Below the pieces are notes generated by a model. That model saw only the letters and a list, made by a program, of their open reading frames with translations. It ran no database searches and was not told the origin of the DNA. This document shows, in pieces, positions 1-5,902 of a stretch of DNA of 35,214 nt (the stretch's first letter is position 1; each line of letters opens with the position of its first letter). Origin of the DNA: Clostridium guangxiense (GTDB lineage: Bacteria; Bacillota; Clostridia; Clostridiales; Clostridiaceae); contig NZ_JAJNKE010000030.1 in the NCBI RefSeq assembly GCF_021043395.1, positions 1 through 35,214 of the forward strand. Direction: 5' to 3'. A program made the position numbers and the translations under genes.

Positions 1-53
1 AGCTCAAATCAAATCTATTGCTTATGGTAAAAATTACTATTACTAATTTTTAC

Positions 54-100
54 TTTTCAACTTGTTTATCTATATAGATAAACAAGCTAAAAGTTTGAAA
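54..100. repeat. Palindrome matching termini of larger intergenic elements
   Basis: Positions 61-86 form a perfect 26-bp palindrome centred between 73 and 74. The flanks (54-60 and 87-100) continue it imperfectly. The half-site CTTGTTTATCTATA, preceded by TTTCAA, closely matches the right terminus of the element at 7662-8004, and its complement matches the left terminus. It looks like two element ends joined head to head, or a solo remnant. No gene is associated with it. Confidence 0.6.
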
Positions 101-134
101 ATGTAAGTACCAAGATTATACAAGCAATATATCT

Positions 135-213
135 ATAGGAGGCTGTAAAAAAAGGTGTTTTATAGGTTTTACTACACCACGCATAAAGCATTATGAGCGG
201 CCCGTAAAAAAGA
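135..213. repeat. 79-bp dispersed repeat, copy A
   Basis: This stretch aligns without gaps to 29531-29609. By hand I count about ten differences, all of them transitions. It starts ATAGGAGG and ends AAAAAAGA, and holds a small potential hairpin around GCATAAAGCATTATGAGC. Copy B precedes a germination operon, whereas this copy lies in a gene-free stretch. It has no coding potential that I would trust. Confidence 0.7.
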
Positions 214-467
214 TCAGTTCTAAAAGAATTAGCTTCTCTAGTAAAAACTAATTTAAGAAGCACATGTAATATAATTTTAGGTGAAGAAAAGCGAAAAATG
301 AGAATAGTAGATATGGTGCTTTTGTTTATTGTTTTTATTATTTCAACGGCGTTTAGATACTGTAAACCATATAATTTACACTTGTCGCACAAGATATCGT
401 AAGGTCCAATCTTGATATATGTTGAGACATATTTCCAACATTCAAAGTTCTGTTTCTAACCTCAGGT
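214..467. other. Gene-free stretch, nothing recognised
   Basis: With the two repeats before it, this completes a gene-free region of more than 500 bp upstream of the first marR gene. An open frame on the minus strand over 87-392 covers a repeat copy, has no ribosome binding site and resembles no family I know. I do not call it a gene. I see no RNA gene or clear terminator. Confidence 0.5.
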
Positions 468-504
468 ATAAAACAGTTGTTGCAAAACACAACTGTTTTA
501 TATT
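468..504 (+). promoter_or_regulatory. Inverted-repeat operator/promoter of the first marR gene
   Basis: ATAAAACAGTTGT (468-480) and its exact reverse complement (489-501) flank an 8-nt spacer. A plausible promoter overlaps it: TTGTTG (477-482), a 16-nt spacer, then TATATT (499-504). A symmetric site across the promoter, just ahead of a MarR gene, suggests autorepression. There is no T-run, so a terminator is unlikely. Confidence 0.5.
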
Positions 505-526
505 ACAATTGAATTGAGGTGGTTTT

Positions 527-967
527 ATGGAAAAAGAAGAAAGTAATTATTTACGTGAATTAATTAGAGTATTAGTAAGAGACCTTGGTATTTTAGAAAA
601 ATCTGATTCAAATTGTCACGGAGTTACCATGTCTCAGTGCCATGCTATTGTAGAAATTGGTAGAGCAAAGGAAATTTCTTTAAATGGACTTGCTAAGATT
701 TTGAACTTAGATAAAAGCACGATGAGCAGGACTATAAATAAATTAGTAGATGATGATTTGGTAGTTAGAGAAGCACATCCAGAGGATAGACGCTATATTG
801 TTATAAAGCTTACTGATAAGGGCATAAAGGTATTTAAAACAATAGAAGAAAACATGAATAACTACTATAAAAAAATATTTGTGTCTATTCCACAAGATAA
901 AAGAGAACAAGTACTAGATAGCTTAAAGATACTTATTGACGTTATACATGGAAATAAATGTTGTTAG
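527..967 (+). CDS. MarR-family regulator, first of two, likely arsenic-responsive
   Basis: This 146-residue protein has MarR winged-helix architecture. A helix-turn-helix spans roughly residues 45-72 (LAKILNLDKSTMSRTINKL), followed by the wing with the DRR motif (EDRRYIVIKLT) and C-terminal dimerisation helices. It ends in a Cys pair (NKCC) and has more cysteines near residues 30 and 38. These could bind a thiophilic ligand such as trivalent arsenic, which is inference. The start has GAGGTGG about 5 nt upstream. The stop overlaps the ribosome binding site of the truncated arsM, so the genes are translationally close. The symmetric site at 468-501 probably mediates autoregulation. It is a paralogue of the regulator at 2575-3048, with the same length class, Q-C motif before the HTH and CC tail. 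Confidence 0.85.
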   Translation: MEKEESNYLRELIRVLVRDLGILEKSDSNCHGVTMSQCHAIVEIGRAKEISLNGLAKILNLDKSTMSRTINKLVDDDLVVREAHPEDRRYIVIKLTDKGIKVFKTIEENMNNYYKKIFVSIPQDKREQVLDSLKILIDVIHGNKCC

Positions 968-978
968 GAGATGGTTTT

Positions 979-1374
979 ATGAAAGGTGATGTTAAAAAAG
1001 AGGTTAAAGAATATTACGGAAAGATAGCAAGTAAAGTCATTAAACAAACAAGTGGAAATTGTGGGTGCACTACATCTTGCTGCTCATATGTAACTAATAA
1101 TTCGAAGGTGTATACAAAAGATTTCATTGATGGGTTACCTGATGAAGCTGTAAATGCATCGCTTGGGTGTGCTAATCCAGTGGCACTTGGTAATCCGCAA
1201 AAAGGGGAGGTTATATTAGATTTAGGAAGCGGAGGAGGAATAGATGTATTTATTTCATCCAAATATGTAGGTGATACTGGAAAAGTATATGGGCTTGATA
1301 TGACTGATGAAATGCTTGAACTCGCCAATAAGAATAAAGAAAAAATGGAAGTCAAATTAGAAAGGATTGATTAA
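979..1374 (+). pseudogene. arsM: Arsenite methyltransferase, C-terminally truncated
   Basis: The 131-residue product is the N-terminal half of an ArsM-type SAM-dependent methyltransferase; intact members are about 250-350 residues. It has the usual start (EYYGKIA), a Cys cluster (C28, C30, C34, C35), the conserved Cys in LGCANP (C64), SAM motif I (LDLGSGGGIDV, about 81-90) and the GLDMTDEML segment. The sequence stops after about ten further residues, where the family continues with the D-x-E-x-LP segment, a further catalytic Cys and the substrate-binding domain. The ATG at 979 is preferred to 958 because AGGAG lies 8 nt upstream. The next gene begins 2 bp after the stop, so a deletion probably fused mid-arsM to the leader of that gene. 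Arsenic methylation is unlikely to survive. Confidence 0.8.
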
Positions 1375-1376
1375 GA

Positions 1377-1877
1377 ATGGATTATAGTATTCAAGAAATG
1401 AAATCTGAAAATTGGGAAGCTGTAGCTAAAATATACATGGAAGGAATTAATACAGGGAAAGCTACTTTTCAGTCAGAGCTTCCAAGTTTTGAAGATTGGG
1501 ACAAAGGACATATGAAGGTGTGTAGATTAGTTGCTTATGATGGTAAAAATGTACTTGGCTGGGCAGCACTAAGTCCTACTTCAAGTAGATGCGTTTATAA
1601 AGGTGTTGCAGAAGTTAGCATATATATAGGAGGAGCTTATAGGGGTAAAGGGGTAGGAAAAAGCATATTAAGCAATTTAATAAAGTTATCAGAGAAAAAT
1701 GGAATTTGGTCTTTATACTCCGCAATTATAAGAGAAAATAGTTCAAGCATAGCGCTGCATAAAAGCTGTGGTTTTAGGGAGATAGGAATAAGAGAGAAAG
1801 TTGCAAAAATGTCGAATGGTATATGGCATGACACAGTTTTAATGGAACATAGAAGTAAGGTAGTAGGGATTGAATAA
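1377..1877 (+). CDS. GNAT N-acetyltransferase, ArsN1/phosphinothricin acetyltransferase-like
   Basis: A complete GNAT protein of 166 residues. The acetyl-CoA pyrophosphate loop is visible as YRGKGVGKS (about residues 89-97), and the downstream N-SSSIALHKSCGF segment is typical of the phosphinothricin-acetyltransferase branch. WHDTVLME near the C-terminus also fits that branch. ArsN1 enzymes of this branch acetylate the amine of the organoarsenical antibiotic arsinothricin and sit beside arsM or arsP. The neighbours here fit that role, though other amine substrates are possible. It starts 2 bp after the stop of the truncated arsM, whose last codons include AGAAAGGATTG as a weak ribosome binding site. 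It is probably cotranscribed with the first marR gene. Confidence 0.75.
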   Translation: MDYSIQEMKSENWEAVAKIYMEGINTGKATFQSELPSFEDWDKGHMKVCRLVAYDGKNVLGWAALSPTSSRCVYKGVAEVSIYIGGAYRGKGVGKSILSNLIKLSEKNGIWSLYSAIIRENSSSIALHKSCGFREIGIREKVAKMSNGIWHDTVLMEHRSKVVGIE

Positions 1878-2249
1878 AGATAAGCAACATGGAAGGTTGA
1901 AATTGATTATATCAAGTTTATCACTACAAACTGGAAGTTGTGAAGTAACAATGCTTCGTCGCGTTAAAAAAGCCCTATAAATCTAAGTGGTTATTTAAAA
2001 AAAGTAGTTGCTTTGGGTTCTAGAAGGATAACGATCATATACGGGGTTTGGGATGTAATCCCATTATCCTTCTTTAACTTGTATTACGCATATATATATT
2101 AGCCCAAACCCCGCGTATGTTTATACTCGCTATTGCTCAGACAGATTGAAATATCTTAGTATTTTACAATTTTTGAACCAAGATTTATTAGAATTTTTTT
2201 AAATCGTTCCTTCAGCATTGTTACTTCACTCCCACAGTAGTGCAAGGAA

Positions 2250-2276
2250 AAAATTCCTCCGTACCTACGGAATTTT
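2250..2276 (-). repeat. CCGTAG/CGGAG hairpin module, copy 1
   Basis: A 27-nt near-palindrome with core CCTCCGTACCTACGGAA and A/T-run flanks. Read on the minus strand it has the form ATTCCGTAGGTACGGAGGAAT, shared with three other modules in this window. It lies inside the 1878-2491 element. Confidence 0.55.
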
Positions 2277-2346
2277 AGCATAAATCTTTGTAATACGTTA
2301 TTTAAGCAATTTATAATCATTTTCATTGTTAAATCTTGCTAACAGT

Positions 2347-2377
2347 GTATTTTTCGTAGAGAAACGGAGAAAAATAC
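2347..2377 (+). repeat. CCGTAG/CGGAG hairpin module, copy 2
   Basis: GTATTTTT, then CGTAGAGAAACG, then GAGAAAAATAC gives a stem with 8-bp outer arms and a GC core. It is the same module type as those at 2250-2276, 7867-7896 and 22611-22637. It lies within the right part of the 1878-2491 element. Confidence 0.55.
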
Positions 2378-2500
2378 TCCTTGCTTTTCGGGCATAGTGA
2401 AGTAATATTGATTCGGAATGGTTTAAATAAAGCTTTATAAATCTTAGATAAACTAGGATTTTGTAATTTTAAGGCTCCAAGTTGCCTATCTACAAAATAC

Positions 2501-2529
2501 TTGTATCATACAAATAAATGTGGTATAGT
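2501..2529 (+). promoter_or_regulatory. Promoter with operator TTGTATCATACAA upstream of second marR
   Basis: The 13-bp palindrome TTGTATCATACAA (2501-2513) covers a -35 hexamer TTGTAT. TATAGT (2524-2529) follows after exactly 17 nt as the -10. The same palindrome recurs at 3077-3089 and 3141-3153, so it is the best candidate binding site of the MarR protein encoded next. Binding here would block the promoter and give autorepression. Confidence 0.7.
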
Positions 2530-2574
2530 TATTTTAAAGTAATTAAATCGATATGAATATTGGAAGTGAAAAAT

Positions 2575-3048
2575 ATGAAATGTACAAAGTGTAATGAGGT
2601 CAGCAATAACTGCTGCATTGATGAAGTTGGAGAAATGATACAAAAGCTTGTAAGGGTGTTTCAACTGTTTGAAAGAGATCAAATAAAAATACATGGCTTT
2701 ACAACTACTCAATGTTATACATTATTGGAGATAAGTAAATTTGGAAGTCTTTCTATGAATGAAATAAGTGAAAAGATGAACTTAAATTCAAGTACAATGA
2801 CTAGAATTTTAGATAAGCTTGTGAGAGATGAGTATATTTCAAGATCCAAGGATGATAATGATAAAAGGATCGTTATTGTAAGTCTTAGGGAAAAAGGTAT
2901 TGAGGCAGCTTCTAAATTAAGTGATTCAGTTAAGGCATATTATAAAAAAATAATTGAAAATATACCTGAAGGCCAAGTTGAGGAAATATTAAAGTCAGTT
3001 AATATACTTCAAAAAGCATTTGAGAAAGCTAATCCTAATTGCTGCTAG
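2575..3048 (+). CDS. MarR-family regulator, second copy, Cys-rich ends
   Basis: I chose the ATG at 2575 (157 residues) over a TTG at 2560 because GGAAGTG sits 6-12 nt upstream. The protein has a MarR winged helix: HTH around residues 58-85 (ISEKMNLNSSTMTRILDKL), and a wing with DDNDKRIVIVSL where the family has D-x-R. Cysteines cluster at both ends (CTKC, NNCC near the start, NCC at the end), plus one in TTQCYTLLEI. The pattern suggests thiol-based sensing, for example of trivalent arsenicals, but no ligand is proven. The palindrome TTGTAT-N-ATACAA lies before the gene, after it and before the ArsP gene, so it probably controls itself and the permease. Confidence 0.85.
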   Translation: MKCTKCNEVSNNCCIDEVGEMIQKLVRVFQLFERDQIKIHGFTTTQCYTLLEISKFGSLSMNEISEKMNLNSSTMTRILDKLVRDEYISRSKDDNDKRIVIVSLREKGIEAASKLSDSVKAYYKKIIENIPEGQVEEILKSVNILQKAFEKANPNCC

Positions 3049-3066
3049 GATTTAGCTGGATTTTAC

Positions 3067-3099
3067 AATATATTATTTGTATGATACAAATAATATATT
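3067..3099. promoter_or_regulatory. 33-bp perfect palindrome containing TTGTATGATACAA
   Basis: The whole 33 bp is self-complementary except for its central base at 3083. Its core (3077-3089) is the same 13-bp operator found at 2501 and 3141. It lies 19 bp after the second marR stop and about 80 bp before the permease start. It may be an auxiliary operator. A terminator role is less likely because the stem is nearly all A/T and lacks a T-run. Confidence 0.65.
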
Positions 3100-3140
3100 T
3101 CCAATAAATATAAATTATAAGAATTAATATTACAAAATAC

Positions 3141-3153
3141 TTGTATAATACAA
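3141..3153 (+). promoter_or_regulatory. Operator TTGTATAATACAA before the arsP-type gene
   Basis: Third copy of the 13-bp palindrome, 28 bp before the permease start. Here it contains TATAAT (3144-3149), a likely -10 box; no good -35 is visible at the matching distance. A repressor bound here would cover the promoter of the permease gene. Confidence 0.65.
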
Positions 3154-3180
3154 ACATTTTGTTTGAGGAGGAATAAAAAA

Positions 3181-4233
3181 ATGTTTAATTTAATTAAAGA
3201 TACTGCTTTTTATGTACTGCATACTCTTTTACATGATTCTGTCCCATTAGCTTTTGGAATAATAGTTGCATGTGTTCTCAATGTATATGTTGATCCTGAA
3301 AAATTTAAGGCATTACTCATGAAACGTAAAAAGGCATCTATTCTGGGAAGTGTAGCTTTTGGAGCATTTACACCGTTATGTTCCTGTGGTACCATGGCTG
3401 TTATTGTTTCAATGCTTACCACTATACTTCCTTGGGGACCGATAATGGCCTTTATTACTTCATCACCACTTATGAGTCCAGATTTATTTGTAATGTTATC
3501 AGGAATAATAAGTGTAAAATTCGCTGTAGCTTTAACTGCTTCATCCATAATTATTGGAATAGCTGCAGGTAATATTAGTTATTATTTAGAAAAGAATACA
3601 AGCTTCTTTGATGATCAAGTGAGGTTCTCTAATAATGAAGCTGCAATCTGTTCTTGTTCAAAGCAAACTAAAAAGATTACTAGAACTAAAATTTTAAAAC
3701 CAGTTAACCTAAAGAGTTCATGCTGCTCCAAAAATGCAACTAAAGAATATTTGAATGAGACATGCTGCTCAAAAAGTGATAATAAAAATTCAAGCAAATT
3801 TATTAAAAAATACAAATTAGATAAGTTATTAAGTGTATTTTTTAATTTGGGAGTTAAAAAAATTTTAGTATACTTTTCTGTTTTTGCTGCAATTGGATAT
3901 TTGATCAATAAATTTGTACCTACTTCAATAATCGTGTCATTATTTGGAGCAAAAAATATATTTTCTGTTCCACTAGCTGCATTAATAGGCGTTCCTTTGT
4001 ATGTAAGTGATGCTAGTGCTATTCCATTAATAAAAACATTGATGAATGCTGGTGGCGGTGGTGGAGCAGTTCTTGCATTTATGATTACAGGACCAGGAAC
4101 AAGCATTGGAGCAATAACTGGAAGTTTAACTATAATGAAAAAGAAAGCTGTATTCTTTTATGTAAGTATTTTACTCATTAGTGCCATATTACTTGGATAT
4201 TTATATAATTTTTTAATATTTATAGGTTTGTAA
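3181..4233 (+). CDS. arsP: ArsP-family permease, organoarsenical efflux
   Basis: A 350-residue membrane protein of the ArsP/DUF318 permease family with two hydrophobic halves. The first half carries the hallmark FTPLCSCG (C67, C69) and the SSPLMSPD motif; the second has GVPLYVSDASAIPLI and FMITGPGTSIGA. A long hydrophilic central loop (about residues 150-210) holds several Cys pairs (CSCS, SCCS, TCCS) that could bind metalloid. ArsP proteins export trivalent organoarsenicals such as methylarsenite. The related SO_0444 Cu/Zn exporters also have a Cys-rich loop, so the substrate is inferred mainly from the nearby arsM and GNAT genes. I chose the ATG at 3181, with GAGGAGG about 9 nt upstream, over a TTG at 3163. 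Repression by the second MarR protein is likely, via the operator at 3141. Confidence 0.75.
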   Translation: MFNLIKDTAFYVLHTLLHDSVPLAFGIIVACVLNVYVDPEKFKALLMKRKKASILGSVAFGAFTPLCSCGTMAVIVSMLTTILPWGPIMAFITSSPLMSPDLFVMLSGIISVKFAVALTASSIIIGIAAGNISYYLEKNTSFFDDQVRFSNNEAAICSCSKQTKKITRTKILKPVNLKSSCCSKNATKEYLNETCCSKSDNKNSSKFIKKYKLDKLLSVFFNLGVKKILVYFSVFAAIGYLINKFVPTSIIVSLFGAKNIFSVPLAALIGVPLYVSDASAIPLIKTLMNAGGGGGAVLAFMITGPGTSIGAITGSLTIMKKKAVFFYVSILLISAILLGYLYNFLIFIGL

Positions 4234-4244
4234 TTAAAATGGAA

Positions 4245-4272
4245 AAAGGAAGACTATAATAAGTCTTCCTTT
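4245..4272. terminator. Terminator between convergent arsP and argD genes
   Basis: An 11-bp perfect stem AAAGGAAGACT / AGTCTTCCTTT encloses a 6-nt loop and is followed by TTAATTTT. A-runs on the other side allow it to work on both strands between the two converging genes. Confidence 0.8.
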
Positions 4273-4295
4273 AATTTTGTATTTATAATATAGAA

Positions 4296-5559
4296 TTAAT
4301 TGATATTAAGTTTTTCATCTAAAACTTTGCAAAGAATTGATATCATATTATCAGTATCTTTTTCAGTTACTATTAAAGGTGGCATTAATCTAATTATTGA
4401 TGGTCTTGGAGAATTTATTAACAAACCTTCCTTTAAGCATTCACTTACAATTTCACTTCCATTTTCAGTTGGTAAGTCAAAGGCTATAAGAAGACCTTTA
4501 CCTCTAATATTTTTAAGTTTGTATTTAGAGCTTATTTCTTCTAGTTTAGAAGTTAAATATTCACCTTGAAGCTTAGCATTTTTTGATAAGTTTTTGCTTA
4601 TGATTTCTTTTACGACGGCTGATCCAACAGCCATTCCAAGTGGTTGAGCTGAGTAAGTTCCACCTTGATCACCTGCTTCAAATATATTTAGTTTTTCCTT
4701 GGCCAATAATGCAGATAGAGGATATCCACCACCTATGCCCTTTGCTAGTGTCATAATATCTGGTTCAATACCATAGTATTCATACGCAAACATCTTTCCT
4801 GTTCTTCCAAGCCCAGTTTGTACTTCATCAACAATTAGTAGAAGGTTGTTTTCATCACATAAATGCTTTATAGCTTTAAAATAATCAGTGCTTGCTTCAT
4901 TTACACCGCCTTCTCCTTGAATAGGTTCTAGCATTATTGCGCATGTTTTTGGAGTTATGGCTTGTTTTAATGCGTCTATATCATTTAAAGGAACATGTTT
5001 AAAACCAGGAACTTTTGGTTCATATAATTTATCCCATATCTTTTTACCAGTGGCAGACATTGTGGCAAGAGTTCTTCCATGAAAACTATTTATGGTAGTA
5101 ATTATTTCATATGCTCCATTTAAATACTTTTCACCGTATTTTCTAGCAAGTTTGATTGCTCCTTCGTTTGCTTCAGAACCACTATTAATAAAAAACACTC
5201 TATCAAAGCAAGAAATATTTGTAAGTAGTTTTAATAAAAAACACTCTATCAAAGCAAGAAATATTTGTAAGTAGTTTTGCAAACTCAAGCATTGGCTTAT
5301 TGTAATATGCGGGACTAGCATTGATAAGTGTATTAGATTGATTAGTGAGGGCGGTTTTTATTACATCTGGACAATGACCAAGGGAAGTTACAGCCCATCC
5401 ACCCATAAAATCAAGATAGCATTTATTAGATGTATCCCATAAATACATACCTTTACCGTGTTCCATTATTACATTAGGACGATTTGTTGTAAATAATATT
5501 GAATCCTTTGCTTCAGTTAGAAGCTTGGGTACAGAATTTATTTCTTTAGATAAGGACAT
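4296..5559 (-). pseudogene. argD: Acetylornithine aminotransferase, frameshifted by 46-bp duplication
   Basis: A class-III PLP aminotransferase of the ArgD type. It shows FINSGSEANEGAIKLARKY, the NSFHGRT motif, the DEVQTGLGRTG segment that precedes the PLP lysine, LAKGIGGGYPLSAL containing that lysine, and a C-terminal RGKGLLIAFDL. With one copy of the exact 46-bp tandem duplication (5187-5278) removed, a single frame of about 400 residues results, the normal family length. As written, 46 is not divisible by three: translation from ATG 5559 (or GTG 5571) shifts after FDRVFFI and stops within about ten residues. The C-terminal part, which holds the PLP lysine, is then not made. The enzyme converts N-acetylglutamate semialdehyde to acetylornithine in arginine synthesis. 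The gene stands alone, with an ARG-box-like promoter upstream. Assembly error is possible. Confidence 0.85.
5187..5278. repeat. Exact 46-bp tandem duplication inside argD
   Basis: Positions 5187-5232 and 5233-5278 are identical. Each encodes the LLTNISCFDRVFFI segment on the minus strand. The adjacent TTTT/TATT context is consistent with slipped-strand replication. Being one more than a multiple of three, it shifts the argD frame. It could revert precisely by losing one copy. Confidence 0.95.
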
Positions 5560-5618
5560 GAACAACAACACCTTTAAAAAATTATATTAAATGATAAACA
5601 ATGGCAAAGTTATTATAA

Positions 5619-5653
5619 TGCATAATTATACAATACATTAAATTAATATTCAA
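5619..5653 (-). promoter_or_regulatory. argD promoter overlapped by a candidate ARG box
   Basis: Read on the minus strand, TTGAAT (5653-5648), a 17-nt spacer and TATAAT (5630-5625) make a good vegetative promoter. The -10 lies within TGTATAATTATGCA (5632-5619), which fits the ArgR pattern TGNATWWWWATNCA at every position. It sits about 60 bp upstream of the argD start, so arginine-dependent repression is likely. This is a single site judged by eye. Confidence 0.55.
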
Positions 5654-5902
5654 CACGTAAACTAAATATAACTAATAAATAACCAAAAAAGGGTTGCAAA
5701 TTTTACTTAAGCGTCATATGATTATAATTCAATATACTTATATGATAGATGAAAGTAATGAATTTGCTATAAAATGAATCACAACACAATTGAAAATAAT
5801 GAGATTAAATTATAGAAAGAGAATAAAATGTATAATTATAAATATCATAGAATAGGAGAACATAATATTGATATATTAAATGTTTTACATGGAGGAAGAT
5901 AA
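5654..5902. other. AT-rich leader before the helicase gene, nothing recognised
   Basis: Together with the argD promoter this completes a 330-bp gene-free gap between divergent genes. I see many TATAAT-like strings but no paired -35/-10 that stands out. There is no riboswitch-like conserved core and no strong hairpin. GGAGGAAG (5891-5898) is the ribosome binding site of the next gene. Confidence 0.4.

Larger units (their letters stand above)
1878..2491. repeat. Large palindromic intergenic element, 614 bp
   Basis: The region has no convincing gene but is built from nested inverted repeats. The ends AGATAAGCAACATGGAAGG (1878-1896) and CTCCAAGTTGCCTATCT (2475-2491) are imperfect terminal inverted repeats. 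Inside, a 16-bp perfect pair lies at 1940-1955 and 2214-2229, and an 11-bp pair CGGGGTTTGGG (2042-2052) with its complement at 2103-2113. It also contains GCTCAGACAGATTGAAA (about 2134-2150), shared with the loop of the element at 22402-22595, and ACTGGAAGTTG, shared with the element at 7662-8004. It separates the two arsenic transcription units. I see no transposase. Confidence 0.65.

Noticed and set aside
87-392. A 101-codon open frame on the minus strand
   Set aside because: It overlaps the dispersed repeat, has no ribosome binding site, and its translation has no recognisable domain or gene-like composition.
3067-3099. Palindrome as a terminator of the second marR gene
   Set aside because: The stem is almost purely A/T and has no T-run. 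The core is the same 13-mer found at two promoters, so an operator is the better reading.
5203-5321. Separate short gene upstream of the argD C-terminal frame
   Set aside because: The extra N-terminal codons come from reading the duplicated 46-bp unit in a shifted frame; there is no start signal.
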